Positions 1 to 7,184 of a stretch of DNA of 15,211 nt are shown here, piece after piece. The notes under the pieces are model-generated. The model worked only from the letters and a program-made list of their open reading frames with translations. It was not told the origin of the DNA and made no database searches. Source of the stretch: Gammaproteobacteria bacterium (GTDB taxonomy: Bacteria > Pseudomonadota > Gammaproteobacteria > Comchoanobacterales > Comchoanobacteraceae); assembly GCA_029243665.1 (NCBI GenBank), contig JAQWRO010000102.1:1-15211 (forward strand). Direction: 5' to 3'. Position numbers and translations under genes: made by a program. Numbering within the stretch: position 1 is the first letter of the stretch; the number at the start of each line of letters is the position of its first letter.

Positions 1-494
1 CTTTAAAAGAATTTCCTGAGTTTAATTCATCTTTAAGCAGTGATGGTAAATCTATCGTCATGAAAGATTATTATCACATTGGTATTGCTGTAGACACCCC
101 ACAAGGTCTGGTTGTCCCTGTGATTAGAGACGTTGATCAAAAAGATATTATGACTTTGATGGACGAGCTTTTATCCTTGAGTGAGCAAGCACGTGAAAAA
201 GGTTTGCCTATGAAAGCCATGCAGGGGGGATGTATGACCATCTCAAATCTAGGTGGTATCGGTGGTGGACATTTCACACCAATCATCAATGCACCAGAGG
301 TTGCTATTTTAGGTGTATCCCGTCAGGAAATTGTGCCAGAATATAAAGATGGGCAATGGCACCCAAAAACTCAGCTTCCTTTATCTTTGTCGTATGATCA
401 CCGTGTGATTGACGGTGCGCAAGCGGCGCGTTTTTTAGTAAGACTCATGCATTATATTTCGCATGTAGTCGTTGAACTCATTGTTGGAGAGTAA
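1..494 (+). CDS. aceF: Dihydrolipoamide acetyltransferase (pyruvate dehydrogenase E2), C-terminal part, cut by window edge
   Basis: This is the 3' end of a gene that enters the window from the left. The reading frame is open from base 3, so the methionine codon at 60 is internal and not a start. The 164 visible residues are the C-terminal part of the 2-oxoacid dehydrogenase acyltransferase catalytic domain. The stretch KDYYHIGIAVDTPQGL followed by VVPVIRDVD is typical of E2 cores. The active-site motif DHRVIDG, with its catalytic His and Asp, lies about 30 residues before the end. E2 transfers the acetyl group from lipoamide to CoA in the pyruvate dehydrogenase complex. lpdA (E3) begins 4 bases after the stop, as in an ace operon. 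I prefer aceF to the 2-oxoglutarate enzyme sucB because of the lpdA neighbour and the close resemblance to AceF. The lipoyl and E1/E3-binding domains lie outside the window. Confidence 0.93.
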   Translation, partial: LKEFPEFNSSLSSDGKSIVMKDYYHIGIAVDTPQGLVVPVIRDVDQKDIMTLMDELLSLSEQAREKGLPMKAMQGGCMTISNLGGIGGGHFTPIINAPEVAILGVSRQEIVPEYKDGQWHPKTQLPLSLSYDHRVIDGAQAARFLVRLMHYISHVVVELIVGE

Positions 495-498
495 TGAC

Positions 499-1914
499 AT
501 GGCAAATGAAAATTCAGTTAAGCAATTAAAAACACAGTATGTTGTTTTAGGTAGTGGCCCTGGTGGCTATACGGCCGCTAACAGGTTGGCAGACTTAGGG
601 AATGAAGTCACACTAGTCGAGCGTTTTGACGCATTGGGTGGTGTGTGTTTGAACGTTGGTTGTATCCCATCAAAGGCAATGCTTCATATGGCTGAGGTCT
701 TATTTGAGACAGCTGAATTAGCTGATAAAGGCATTGAGTTTAATAAACCAAAAGTTGATATTGTTAAATTGCGTGCATGGAAAGATGGCATTATTAAAAA
801 CCTCAATCAAGGGGTTAAAATGCTTGTTTCTAAACGTAAAGTAAAAGTGGTTCATGGCTACGGTACATTGACAGGAACGCATACATTATCCGTTACCGAT
901 GCCAATGATGCTGTGACAGAAATCACATTTGAAAAAGCGATCTTAGCTGCGGGCTCAGAACCTGTTAAGCTACCATTCTTGCCAGAGGATCCAAGAGTAT
1001 TTAGTTCAACAGGTGCTTTAAGGTTTGCAGATCCATCTGGACCATTATTGGTTATTGGTGGTGGCATCATAGGTTGTGAGATGGCGACTGTGTATCGTGC
1101 CTTGGGTGCGCCAGTTACTATTGTTGAGATGCTGCCAGAAATCATGCCTGGGACAGATCCTGATCTGGTCAAGCCGATGCAGCAATTGCTCGAAAAACGT
1201 GGCGTAGAAATTCATGTCAATACCAGTGTTACAAAGGCTGAAGTAACTAAGAAAGGTTTGAGTGTTACGCTTGAAGGTGAAACAACTGAAAAGAAAATCT
1301 TTTCTCAAATCCTTGTCAGTGTGGGTAGAAGACCAAATGGTTCATTGATTGGTTCTGATAAGGCAGGCCTTGCATGTGATGAGCGAGGATTTGTCAAAGT
1401 AGATGACCAGTTTAAAACCAATGTAAGCCATATTTTTGCCATTGGGGATTTAATTGATTCACCGATGCTTGCACACGTTGCAGCAGCTGAAGGCCACTTA
1501 GCAGCTGAAATTGCTGCAGGGCATGATCATTTGGTGAAGGATTTTAGATGTTACCCGAATGTTGCCTACACCGATCCTGAAGTTGCGTGGGTTGGCGAGA
1601 CAGAAGTATCTTTAAAGCAATCAGGTACAAAATACAAAAAAGGCGCATTCCCTTGGATGGCGAATGGCCGTGCCATTGCCATGGGACGAAGTGAAGGTTT
1701 AACCAAATTATTAATTGATCCTGAAACAGGAAAGATTCTTGGTGGTGGTATTGTCGGTAAACACGCAGGAGATCTCATTGGTGAAATTGCACTTGCTATT
1801 GAAATGGGCGCGAATGCAGAAGACATTGCTTTAACCATTCATCCGCACCCAACATTAATCGAAACAGTTGCGTTGGCAGCACAAGTTGCTGAAGGGACAG
1901 TGACCGATCTGTGA
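499..1914 (+). CDS. lpdA: Dihydrolipoyl dehydrogenase (E3)
   Basis: This FAD- and NAD-dependent flavoprotein re-oxidises the dihydrolipoyl groups of 2-oxoacid dehydrogenase complexes in the cytoplasm. The protein is 471 residues, close to the family's usual 470-480. It shows the N-terminal FAD Rossmann motif GSGPGG (18-23), the redox disulfide CLNVGC (Cys50 and Cys55), the NAD-binding motif GGGIIG near residue 190, the FAD-binding stretch HIFAIGD, and the C-terminal catalytic HPHPTLIET with His450 and Glu455. The frame is open upstream to a TTG at 472. The ATG at 499 is preferred because a GGAGA ribosome-binding site (486-490) sits 8 bases before it and because it gives the normal N-terminus. 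The gene starts 4 bases after aceF and shares its last 4 bases with mltA, so the three are probably cotranscribed. Confidence 0.97.
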   Translation: MANENSVKQLKTQYVVLGSGPGGYTAANRLADLGNEVTLVERFDALGGVCLNVGCIPSKAMLHMAEVLFETAELADKGIEFNKPKVDIVKLRAWKDGIIKNLNQGVKMLVSKRKVKVVHGYGTLTGTHTLSVTDANDAVTEITFEKAILAAGSEPVKLPFLPEDPRVFSSTGALRFADPSGPLLVIGGGIIGCEMATVYRALGAPVTIVEMLPEIMPGTDPDLVKPMQQLLEKRGVEIHVNTSVTKAEVTKKGLSVTLEGETTEKKIFSQILVSVGRRPNGSLIGSDKAGLACDERGFVKVDDQFKTNVSHIFAIGDLIDSPMLAHVAAAEGHLAAEIAAGHDHLVKDFRCYPNVAYTDPEVAWVGETEVSLKQSGTKYKKGAFPWMANGRAIAMGRSEGLTKLLIDPETGKILGGGIVGKHAGDLIGEIALAIEMGANAEDIALTIHPHPTLIETVALAAQVAEGTVTDL

Positions 1915-2831
1915 GGTTGTTGCTTTTAGCATTGTTTGTATTATCAGGCTGTGTGTCTCAGGGGCACACAGTACCTATGTATGAAATAAACCTTGTTTCA
2001 CCTGAAAAAAGTCTTCAAGCATTTAAGGCTTCGTGTGATAAACCTAACGCAACGCATGTGCTTGATTCTGATCAGTGGGTACAGATTTGCCAATCAATTA
2101 CATCACTTGATCTAATGTCTAGTGATGCCGCCCAGGCGTTTTGGGCGAGACATTTCAACCTATCACCCCAGACTCAATTAGCAAAAGTATCGGGCTATTA
2201 CACGCAAGAACTTGAGGGCAGTTTGCAACCAACCTCAAAGCTTAAAACACCTATCTATGCCGTGCCAGAAACTTGTGCAGAATGTTTTGATCGTCAAGGT
2301 ATTGAGGCGGGTCGGCTGAAAGGTCAGGCGGAAGAGATTCTTTATATTAAAGATAATGTTGAGCGTTACTTTACACAGCTTCAAGGAACAGCCGTTGTAC
2401 ATTTGAGTAATGGTAAAATAAAACGCTTAGTTGTTGCTGGAAAAAATAATTTCCCTTATCATTTCATTCGTATTCCTGGTTCGCTGCAGCATCAACGTCA
2501 ATGGTTATATCAGCATCCCGAGCAAATCAATGAAGTATTGTCTAGAAATCCAAGTTTTATTTATTACGAGCTTTCAGATGATCCATTGGTTCGAGGTAAT
2601 CGAGGTGTGCCATTAACAGCAGGACATAGTGTGGCTGTTGATACAACCCTCATTCCTTCGGGGACCCCCATTTTATTAGGTGACAGAATTGTCATCGCTC
2701 AAGATGTGGGTAGGGCCATTCATGGCCATGGCCGTTTTGATTTATATTGGGGCATTGGTCAAGCAGCTGAAAAAATAGCTGGGGGTTATTTAACTAAATC
2801 AACTTGGTCTATTTTAGTACCTAAAGCTTGA
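1911..2831 (+). CDS. mltA: Membrane-bound lytic murein transglycosylase A, lipoprotein
   Basis: The family cleaves peptidoglycan glycan strands, forming 1,6-anhydro-muramyl ends, from the inner face of the outer membrane. The 306-residue product starts with a lipoprotein signal (MRLLLLALFVLSGC, lipid-modified Cys14). It then carries the MltA domain, including GYYTQELEGS (95-104) and NPSFIYYELSDDPLVRGNRG (213-232). The C-terminal 3D domain is named for conserved Asp residues, here AVD (244), QDVG (265) and FDLYWG (277). The usual GGAIKG reads GRAIHG. It is shorter than E. coli MltA by about 60 residues. The GTG start at 1911 overlaps the lpdA stop as GTGA, so translation is probably coupled; no separate ribosome-binding site is needed. 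The last 46 bases overlap the convergent asd. Having a murein hydrolase attached to a pyruvate dehydrogenase operon is a compact layout, not a known functional link. Confidence 0.9.
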   Translation: MRLLLLALFVLSGCVSQGHTVPMYEINLVSPEKSLQAFKASCDKPNATHVLDSDQWVQICQSITSLDLMSSDAAQAFWARHFNLSPQTQLAKVSGYYTQELEGSLQPTSKLKTPIYAVPETCAECFDRQGIEAGRLKGQAEEILYIKDNVERYFTQLQGTAVVHLSNGKIKRLVVAGKNNFPYHFIRIPGSLQHQRQWLYQHPEQINEVLSRNPSFIYYELSDDPLVRGNRGVPLTAGHSVAVDTTLIPSGTPILLGDRIVIAQDVGRAIHGHGRFDLYWGIGQAAEKIAGGYLTKSTWSILVPKA

Positions 2832-3892
2832 TTAAGATGTGTCAGAATCATTTGACATATTCTAACTAATGGCTCTGCAGCACCCCATAGCAGTTGATCT
2901 CCAATAGTAAATAAATGAATGACATTAGGTCGATATGAATCTTGTCGAATACGGCCAACGGCAATATCTAAAGTATTTGAAATGGGTTTGGGTGACAATA
3001 GTTCTGGGACATCATCATCGATGAGTTTGGTCCATGCATTTCCGTGTGCTAGCCAATGTTTGATGTCATCGAGTGGGTAATTTTTGTTAAGCGTGAGCGT
3101 AACTGATTGGCTGTGACACCTCAATGCATTGACCCTCACACAAGTTGCGCTAATAGGTGTTTCCTTCCCATGTAGTTTAGTAGCTTCTCTGGCAAATTTA
3201 AGTTCTTCTTTAGTTGCACCATGGTCAGATAATGCATCTACCCATGGAATGACATTGTTTAGCAAGCTATGATTGTTTTTTTCAAGTTGATTACATGTTT
3301 GAATGATATTATCTAAGTTGATGTTTGTTGATGCAGCATGTACTTGTGTTAAATAATTTTTAAGCTGTGTGCTTCCTGCGCCTGAAATGGCTTGATAGGT
3401 ATGTGTGTCTACATGCTGTATGATGTCTTTATCATAGAGTCCTTGTAAAGCAAGTAGTAAAAGCGACGTACAACAGTTAGGCCCAACAAATGTTTTTTGA
3501 TTATTCATCAGAGCAGATTCAATGGAAGCTTGGTTAATGGGATCAAGTACCAACAAAGTTTTAGAGTCAAGCCTTAGATGCGATGCTGCATCTAGCCAAT
3601 AGCCATGCCAGCCTTGTTGTCGTAGCACGGGTAACATGTGCTGGGTATATGCACTGCCTTGGCAGCTAATTAATATGTCACATTGCCCAAGCGCTATGAT
3701 GTCATCTGAGTGCTCAACTGTAACAGTTTTGGCATTTAATGAAATAGATGTTGCATCAATGGTTTGTGATGAAAAAAGAAAGATGGCTTGATTGATTAAA
3801 CCATTGGTAGCGTTGAATCGTTCAAGCAACACTTGTCCAACCATGCCGCGCCAACCTATGATGCCAACTTTAAATGATGAATTCTTATACAT
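2786..3892 (-). CDS. asd: Aspartate-semialdehyde dehydrogenase
   Basis: The enzyme reduces aspartyl phosphate to aspartate semialdehyde with NADPH, in the pathway to lysine, threonine, methionine and diaminopimelate for the cell wall. The 368-residue length matches E. coli Asd (367). The N-terminus has the NADP-binding motif VGIIGWRGMVGQVL. The nucleophile is Cys140 in FVGPNCCTS, where the usual sequence is GGNCTVS, so there is a second cysteine beside it and Pro replaces a Gly. The substrate-binding Arg253 and catalytic His260 lie in CVRVNALRCHSQ, and the C-terminal FTIGDQLLWGAAEPL is highly conserved. A tail of about 20 residues follows the point where the E. coli enzyme ends, and it overlaps mltA. 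No clear ribosome-binding site precedes the ATG at 3892; a TAAAAT hexamer ends 7 bases upstream, with a poor -35, so a leaderless transcript is possible but weakly supported. Confidence 0.95.
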   Translation of the reverse strand: MYKNSSFKVGIIGWRGMVGQVLLERFNATNGLINQAIFLFSSQTIDATSISLNAKTVTVEHSDDIIALGQCDILISCQGSAYTQHMLPVLRQQGWHGYWLDAASHLRLDSKTLLVLDPINQASIESALMNNQKTFVGPNCCTSLLLLALQGLYDKDIIQHVDTHTYQAISGAGSTQLKNYLTQVHAASTNINLDNIIQTCNQLEKNNHSLLNNVIPWVDALSDHGATKEELKFAREATKLHGKETPISATCVRVNALRCHSQSVTLTLNKNYPLDDIKHWLAHGNAWTKLIDDDVPELLSPKPISNTLDIAVGRIRQDSYRPNVIHLFTIGDQLLWGAAEPLVRICQMILTHLNQALGTKIDQVDLVK

Positions 3893-3977
3893 AGATTTAT
3901 TTTACGTCATCTTGTTGATAAATAAAACTCAATTAGGAAGTTTTAATCATAGATAAATTCAATACTGGTTGACTGTT

Positions 3978-4003
3978 AGGGGTATTTATGTTGAAATTTT
4001 AAA
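3978..4003 (+). promoter_or_regulatory. Ribosome-binding site plus out-of-frame ATG (tetrapeptide reading frame) before the outer-membrane protein gene
   Basis: AGGGG at 3978-3982 lies 5 bases before an ATG at 3988, a good initiation signal. The frame reads Met-Leu-Lys-Phe and stops at 4000-4002, just before the GTG at 4004 that opens the long frame. Removing one T from the run at 3997-4000 would join them and give MLKFKVFLRLITIIF, a textbook signal-peptide start with two lysines. Either the gene is frameshifted here, by a real change or a sequencing error, or a four-codon leader is translated and ribosomes re-initiate at GTG. Confidence 0.6.
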
Positions 4004-5332
4004 GTGTTTTTACGGTTAATAACAATAATTTTTATTCTACTTTCCTCTGCCTTTGCTGATTGGAATCCTTACTATATTTTAAGTAGTGCGAGGGACCATA
4101 ATGAAATCAGGTTTAGTCAGTCATTTCCAGAGCAGCCTGACTATGATTGGCGAGGGGATTACTCAATTTTAGGTCCAAGTGTTGACTTTGGGATAGGTGT
4201 CATTAAATCCATTGCACCACATTGGGACTTGAGCTTTGAGACCAGTATAGGTTACTCAGTTGCACAATCATCCGTTGGTATATCTGCAATCAATGGCGTG
4301 AGTGGGCAGGCATCTATGGATCGTGATTGGATGTTTTCTGCTCGTGTGATGCCCGTGTATAAGAAATACGGTGAAATTGGTGCGGTACTAGGCTTAGAGT
4401 TTATGAATTATAACATGAGTTCAGACCTTGCTTCTTTTGCAAGTGTTGGTTCGGATACGTCACAAATCGCAGGTGGTTTACTAACGGGTATTACCACACA
4501 GTCTGCAGTTAATGAAAATTGGGCAGTTCGTTTAAGTTGGCTTGAAACCCTCTTTTTGCAATACGAATATGATGTGATCTTACCTTATTCAAATACTTAT
4601 GATGATTCTGGTAGTACCACGACCGTCACTGCTAATATTCAACATGTATCATTCAAACCAACCATTGACCGCTTCATGGCTTCAATTATTTATTACCCAC
4701 GTGGACAAGAGTTAAGTCGTGTCATTACACCGAAGGTAGAAAAAGCTAAAAACTATGTCTTATTCAATTTTGTGAAAGATGTTTCAGAAATGAATGAGAG
4801 TCAGGATCAAGAGCAAATTTTAAAAGTATTTCATTTACCTTTAGCTGTTTCTGGCTGGGGTGGTGAAATCACCGCAGGCAGGCGTTTCAATGTCAATGAT
4901 TCTTTCTTTTTTGGCATCGAAGGATTTGCTCACTTCCTTAATAGTTTTGAAGAAAATCAAGGTCTTAATACGCAAACAAGATTTGAGGAACAACTTGAAC
5001 ATAATTGGGATATGGGTTTTGTATTAACCCCAGGCGTGACCATCGGTGAAGGTCAAAACCTAGTTTTACTAGCAGGTATTGCAAGAGGAGACTTTACTGA
5101 TCGAGGCATTGCTGGCGATCAGGAAAATACAGCCATTGATCTTAAATCCTGGGGCGGTGTTGCAGGCGTTAGACAAGAGATCACTTTAGATGATCATTGG
5201 CGTTTAGCCCTAGGTATGAAAACGATTCATTTCCAATCTATACAAGTGCAAACATCAGGAACATATTCATTAAATGACTTCGATGACATTAGCTCAGGCA
5301 TTTACAGCGCAGGTTTGATGTATACCTGGTGA
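4004..5332 (+). CDS. Exported outer-membrane protein, probably two tandem beta-barrel domains
   Basis: I do not recognise the family. From the GTG start the protein has 442 residues, beginning with a hydrophobic signal segment (FLRLITIIFILLSSAFA) and a likely cut before Asp19. The mature part has no membrane helices and alternates short amphipathic strands with polar loops. It ends in MYTW, and a terminal aromatic residue is the usual outer-membrane insertion signal. The two halves, about 19-240 and 250-442, follow the same order of strand pairs, for example NENWAVRLSWLETLF against DDHWRLALGMKTIHF, suggesting an internal duplication of an eight-stranded barrel. The start is uncertain because a better ribosome-binding site and ATG at 3988 are one base out of frame. 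It converges on the next gene with 2 bases between the stop codons. Function unknown; a structural or adhesive envelope role is only a guess. Confidence 0.75.
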   Translation: MFLRLITIIFILLSSAFADWNPYYILSSARDHNEIRFSQSFPEQPDYDWRGDYSILGPSVDFGIGVIKSIAPHWDLSFETSIGYSVAQSSVGISAINGVSGQASMDRDWMFSARVMPVYKKYGEIGAVLGLEFMNYNMSSDLASFASVGSDTSQIAGGLLTGITTQSAVNENWAVRLSWLETLFLQYEYDVILPYSNTYDDSGSTTTVTANIQHVSFKPTIDRFMASIIYYPRGQELSRVITPKVEKAKNYVLFNFVKDVSEMNESQDQEQILKVFHLPLAVSGWGGEITAGRRFNVNDSFFFGIEGFAHFLNSFEENQGLNTQTRFEEQLEHNWDMGFVLTPGVTIGEGQNLVLLAGIARGDFTDRGIAGDQENTAIDLKSWGGVAGVRQEITLDDHWRLALGMKTIHFQSIQVQTSGTYSLNDFDDISSGIYSAGLMYTW

Positions 5333-5334
5333 TG

Positions 5335-6105
5335 TTAGAATGCATATCTAAGGGCTATATGAGCATTTTCTATATTTTTCTTTTGACCATTGGTATTATT
5401 GATTTCATCTGATTGAGCACCACCTAAGATAAGGCTAAAGTTATCTACAACATCATATGAGAGTTTAATACCATCGCTACGCGAAGTTTGCTTGCTATTA
5501 TTTCTATCATGATAACTTGCTTCTTGATGTGTGATTGCAAATTTTGTTTTTGCATTTAATTTAAACTTTCCTGTTATTTCATTGGTATCTTCTATATTAC
5601 CATCTGCGTTATCATCAAAATTTTGATGCGATAAATTTAAATGAAAATTTTTAACGGGTGACCAACCAAATGTGACGCCTGTCCCTTTGGTCCCAAGGGC
5701 ACTATTTTTGGCATTATGACTGTCATAAAGGCCCAAATGGAGCATGAAAGTTTGATTGGGCAATAAACTATTAATTACATATTTTAAGCCCATATTGTAA
5801 TCATGAATACCGCCTTCAATGGTTCTAAATCCCCAGGTTAGATAAAGGTTAGGGACAAGTTTTGGATCACTTGCCTGCCCATATATGGTTGCAAAAGTTT
5901 CAGATATTTTTTTTGACTTCCCATCACTGGAGCCGGTTTGAGAATTAATAAAAAGGTCATCCTGTCCAACTGCCAAATAAGTAGCTACATTTGATTGATG
6001 GGTTGAGTGCGTGTTGGCAATTGATGCTTGCGCAGTACCATAAGCACTCATGAGCGCAAGGCTCGAAATAAGTAACGTTTTTGTAAGTTGTTTAGTTTGC
6101 GTCAT
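5335..6105 (-). CDS. Small outer-membrane beta-barrel protein, porin-like, unknown function
   Basis: The product has 256 residues. It starts with a signal peptide (MTQTKQLTKTLLISSLALMS, likely cut after AQA near residue 28) and ends in ALRYAF, with the terminal Phe expected of an outer-membrane barrel. The body is made of alternating strands with glycines and aromatics, such as LYLTWGFRTIEGG, TGVTFGWSPVKNFHLNLSHQ and GIKLSYDVVDNFSLILGGAQ. There are no cysteines. The frame extends upstream to an ATG at 6129, but those eight extra codons simply translate the ribosome-binding site. AAGGAG lies 8 bases before the ATG at 6105, which is therefore the start. It is the last gene of a minus-strand operon and begins 29 bases after the PagL-like gene. 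It could be a small channel or a structural barrel; I cannot assign a substrate. Confidence 0.75.
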   Translation of the reverse strand: MTQTKQLTKTLLISSLALMSAYGTAQASIANTHSTHQSNVATYLAVGQDDLFINSQTGSSDGKSKKISETFATIYGQASDPKLVPNLYLTWGFRTIEGGIHDYNMGLKYVINSLLPNQTFMLHLGLYDSHNAKNSALGTKGTGVTFGWSPVKNFHLNLSHQNFDDNADGNIEDTNEITGKFKLNAKTKFAITHQEASYHDRNNSKQTSRSDGIKLSYDVVDNFSLILGGAQSDEINNTNGQKKNIENAHIALRYAF

Positions 6106-6134
6106 GTTAAATACTCCTTTATGTCGCAATTTGT

Positions 6135-6602
6135 TTATTTAGCTGAAAAATTATACCCAATAGCAATACCATCAGCACCTGGGTTGTAGCTTTTAAGACC
6201 AGCATTAGATAAGTGGTAGATACCAATATGCCATTTAGGGGTTAGGTTATATCTAATATTAGATTTAAACTGTATATGTCCGCCTAGATCTGGACCATTG
6301 CCTTGATGGTAATAACCAGGACCAAAAGCAAAACTAAAATTATTCCAATAAACACGCATGCCGCCACGAATGTAGTAAACAGAATCATTAGATACTTCGA
6401 TAGATACTTCTGGATGTAGTGTATGACCGGTGTCCCATGTTTGTTGATAGCCAATGAATTTTTGATAATCAGTTAGACCGTCATAATCTTCATCTGAATA
6501 ATTTAAAACGCTTGCAAAAACACTTGTTTCTTTAATGGTTGCTGCTTGTGCATAAGTTGCACCAAGTGCAGCTATGATACATATCCCTTGTGTTAATTTC
6601 AT
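6135..6602 (-). CDS. Lipid A deacylase (PagL) / acyloxyacyl hydrolase-like outer-membrane protein
   Basis: The 155-residue product has a signal peptide (MKLTQGICIIAALGATYAQA, cut near residue 20) and a short barrel. Its C-terminal third carries GIYHLSNAGLKSYNPG, with His130, Ser132 and Asn133. This matches the H-x-S-N catalytic stretch of PagL, the outer-membrane 3-O-deacylase of lipid A. In Pseudomonas PagL a catalytic Glu follows 14 residues after the His (DGIE). Here the corresponding segment reads ADGIA, so the Glu is not where expected; Asp144 is the nearest acid. The protein may be a variant or an inactive relative. A strong AGGAGG site precedes the ATG, and the stop of the upstream gene overlaps this start as ATGA, so translation is coupled. 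The expected role is remodelling of lipopolysaccharide acyl chains, inferred from the motif only. Confidence 0.68.
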   Translation of the reverse strand: MKLTQGICIIAALGATYAQAATIKETSVFASVLNYSDEDYDGLTDYQKFIGYQQTWDTGHTLHPEVSIEVSNDSVYYIRGGMRVYWNNFSFAFGPGYYHQGNGPDLGGHIQFKSNIRYNLTPKWHIGIYHLSNAGLKSYNPGADGIAIGYNFSAK

Positions 6603-6976
6603 GATATCCTCCTACATAACTTATCTTGAAATATTAATGAATGTAACAACGAAACCGTTGTTACAATATCATCAGAACCGAGCGCCCCAGAGTTACGATT
6701 ATAAGGACATTCAGCTGATGATAAGACTGTGTTTGAATCTAGATTTGGATTTTGAGGTAATAGTTTTAATTTATTCCAGTGTTGGCCAAGGCTAATGGTG
6801 TCTTCAGGTGATGCAGATGCCCTTTGATTGGTGTCATTGTCATAACAGATGTGGCAATCACAACTATGGGTTTGAACATTGCCTTGTTCAAAAAGATCAA
6901 CGTCAACATAGTCACAGGTCAGGTTTGAGGCCATGACTTGGCTAAAAAGCATTGAAATCATTAATCTTAAGTACAT
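6599..6976 (-). CDS. Small exported cysteine-rich protein, unknown function
   Basis: I do not recognise this 125-residue protein. It begins with a hydrophobic signal segment (MYLRLMISMLFSQVMA), likely cut before Ser17. The mature part holds six cysteines (21, 39, 41, 44, 90, 121), three of them in a CxCHxC cluster. That would fit disulfides in the periplasm or a bound metal, though neither is shown. The middle is rich in Asn, Asp, Ser and Pro and looks poorly structured. An AAGGA ribosome-binding site precedes the ATG at 6976, and a sigma-70-like promoter sits about 30 bases upstream. Its stop overlaps the start of the PagL-like gene as ATGA. This coupling and the shared envelope destination are the best arguments that the frame is real and that it leads a three-gene operon. 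Confidence 0.62.
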   Translation of the reverse strand: MYLRLMISMLFSQVMASNLTCDYVDVDLFEQGNVQTHSCDCHICYDNDTNQRASASPEDTISLGQHWNKLKLLPQNPNLDSNTVLSSAECPYNRNSGALGSDDIVTTVSLLHSLIFQDKLCRRIS

Positions 6977-7008
6977 TATTTAATCCTTTAAATATGTTTA
7001 GTGGTGTG

Positions 7009-7036
7009 ATTATAGACATGATTTTAAATTTTGCAA
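7009..7036 (-). promoter_or_regulatory. Predicted sigma-70 promoter of the three-gene envelope operon
   Basis: On the minus strand, TTGCAA (7031-7036) and a perfect TATAAT (7009-7014) are separated by 16 bases; shifting the -35 by one base gives TTTGCA with 17. Transcription would begin near 7002, leaving a leader of about 26 bases that includes the AAGGA site before the ATG at 6976. It lies back-to-back with the gltX promoter in the 208-base divergent spacer. Confidence 0.65.
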
Positions 7037-7135
7037 AGCTTAGAGTATAAAAAATTAATTTTTTCTAAAAATATGACTTAGATAGCATGTTTATCTTCAT
7101 AAAGATGACTATAATTATAATATGAATAAACATTT

Positions 7136-7164
7136 TTGCGATTTTAATAAAGTTCGCGTAAAAT
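7136..7164 (+). promoter_or_regulatory. Predicted sigma-70 promoter of gltX-xthA
   Basis: TTGCGA (7136-7141) and TAAAAT (7159-7164) are separated by exactly 17 bases. Transcription would start near 7171, and AAGGAG (7174-7179) then lies 5 bases before the gltX ATG. The leader is only about 14 bases. Other TATAAT-like hexamers around 7110-7122 lack a good -35. Confidence 0.7.
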
Positions 7165-7184
7165 ATTCGATTTAAGGAGTCTCT

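Noticed and set aside
472..498. TTG at 472 as the lpdA start
   Set aside because: It would overlap the aceF end and add nine residues not typical of Lpd; the ATG at 499 has its own ribosome-binding site.
858..1838. Three minus-strand open frames inside lpdA
   Set aside because: They are antisense to a strongly conserved enzyme and show no domain-like sequence or start signals.
2839..2860. Inverted repeat TGTCA/TGACA near the mltA-asd junction as a terminator
   Set aside because: Five-base stem without a T-run, and it lies inside the asd coding sequence.
7093..7106. Short palindrome ATCTT-CATA-AAGAT in the gltX/operon spacer as a repressor site
   Set aside because: A 5-base arm in AT-rich DNA is expected by chance, and nothing links it to a known regulator.
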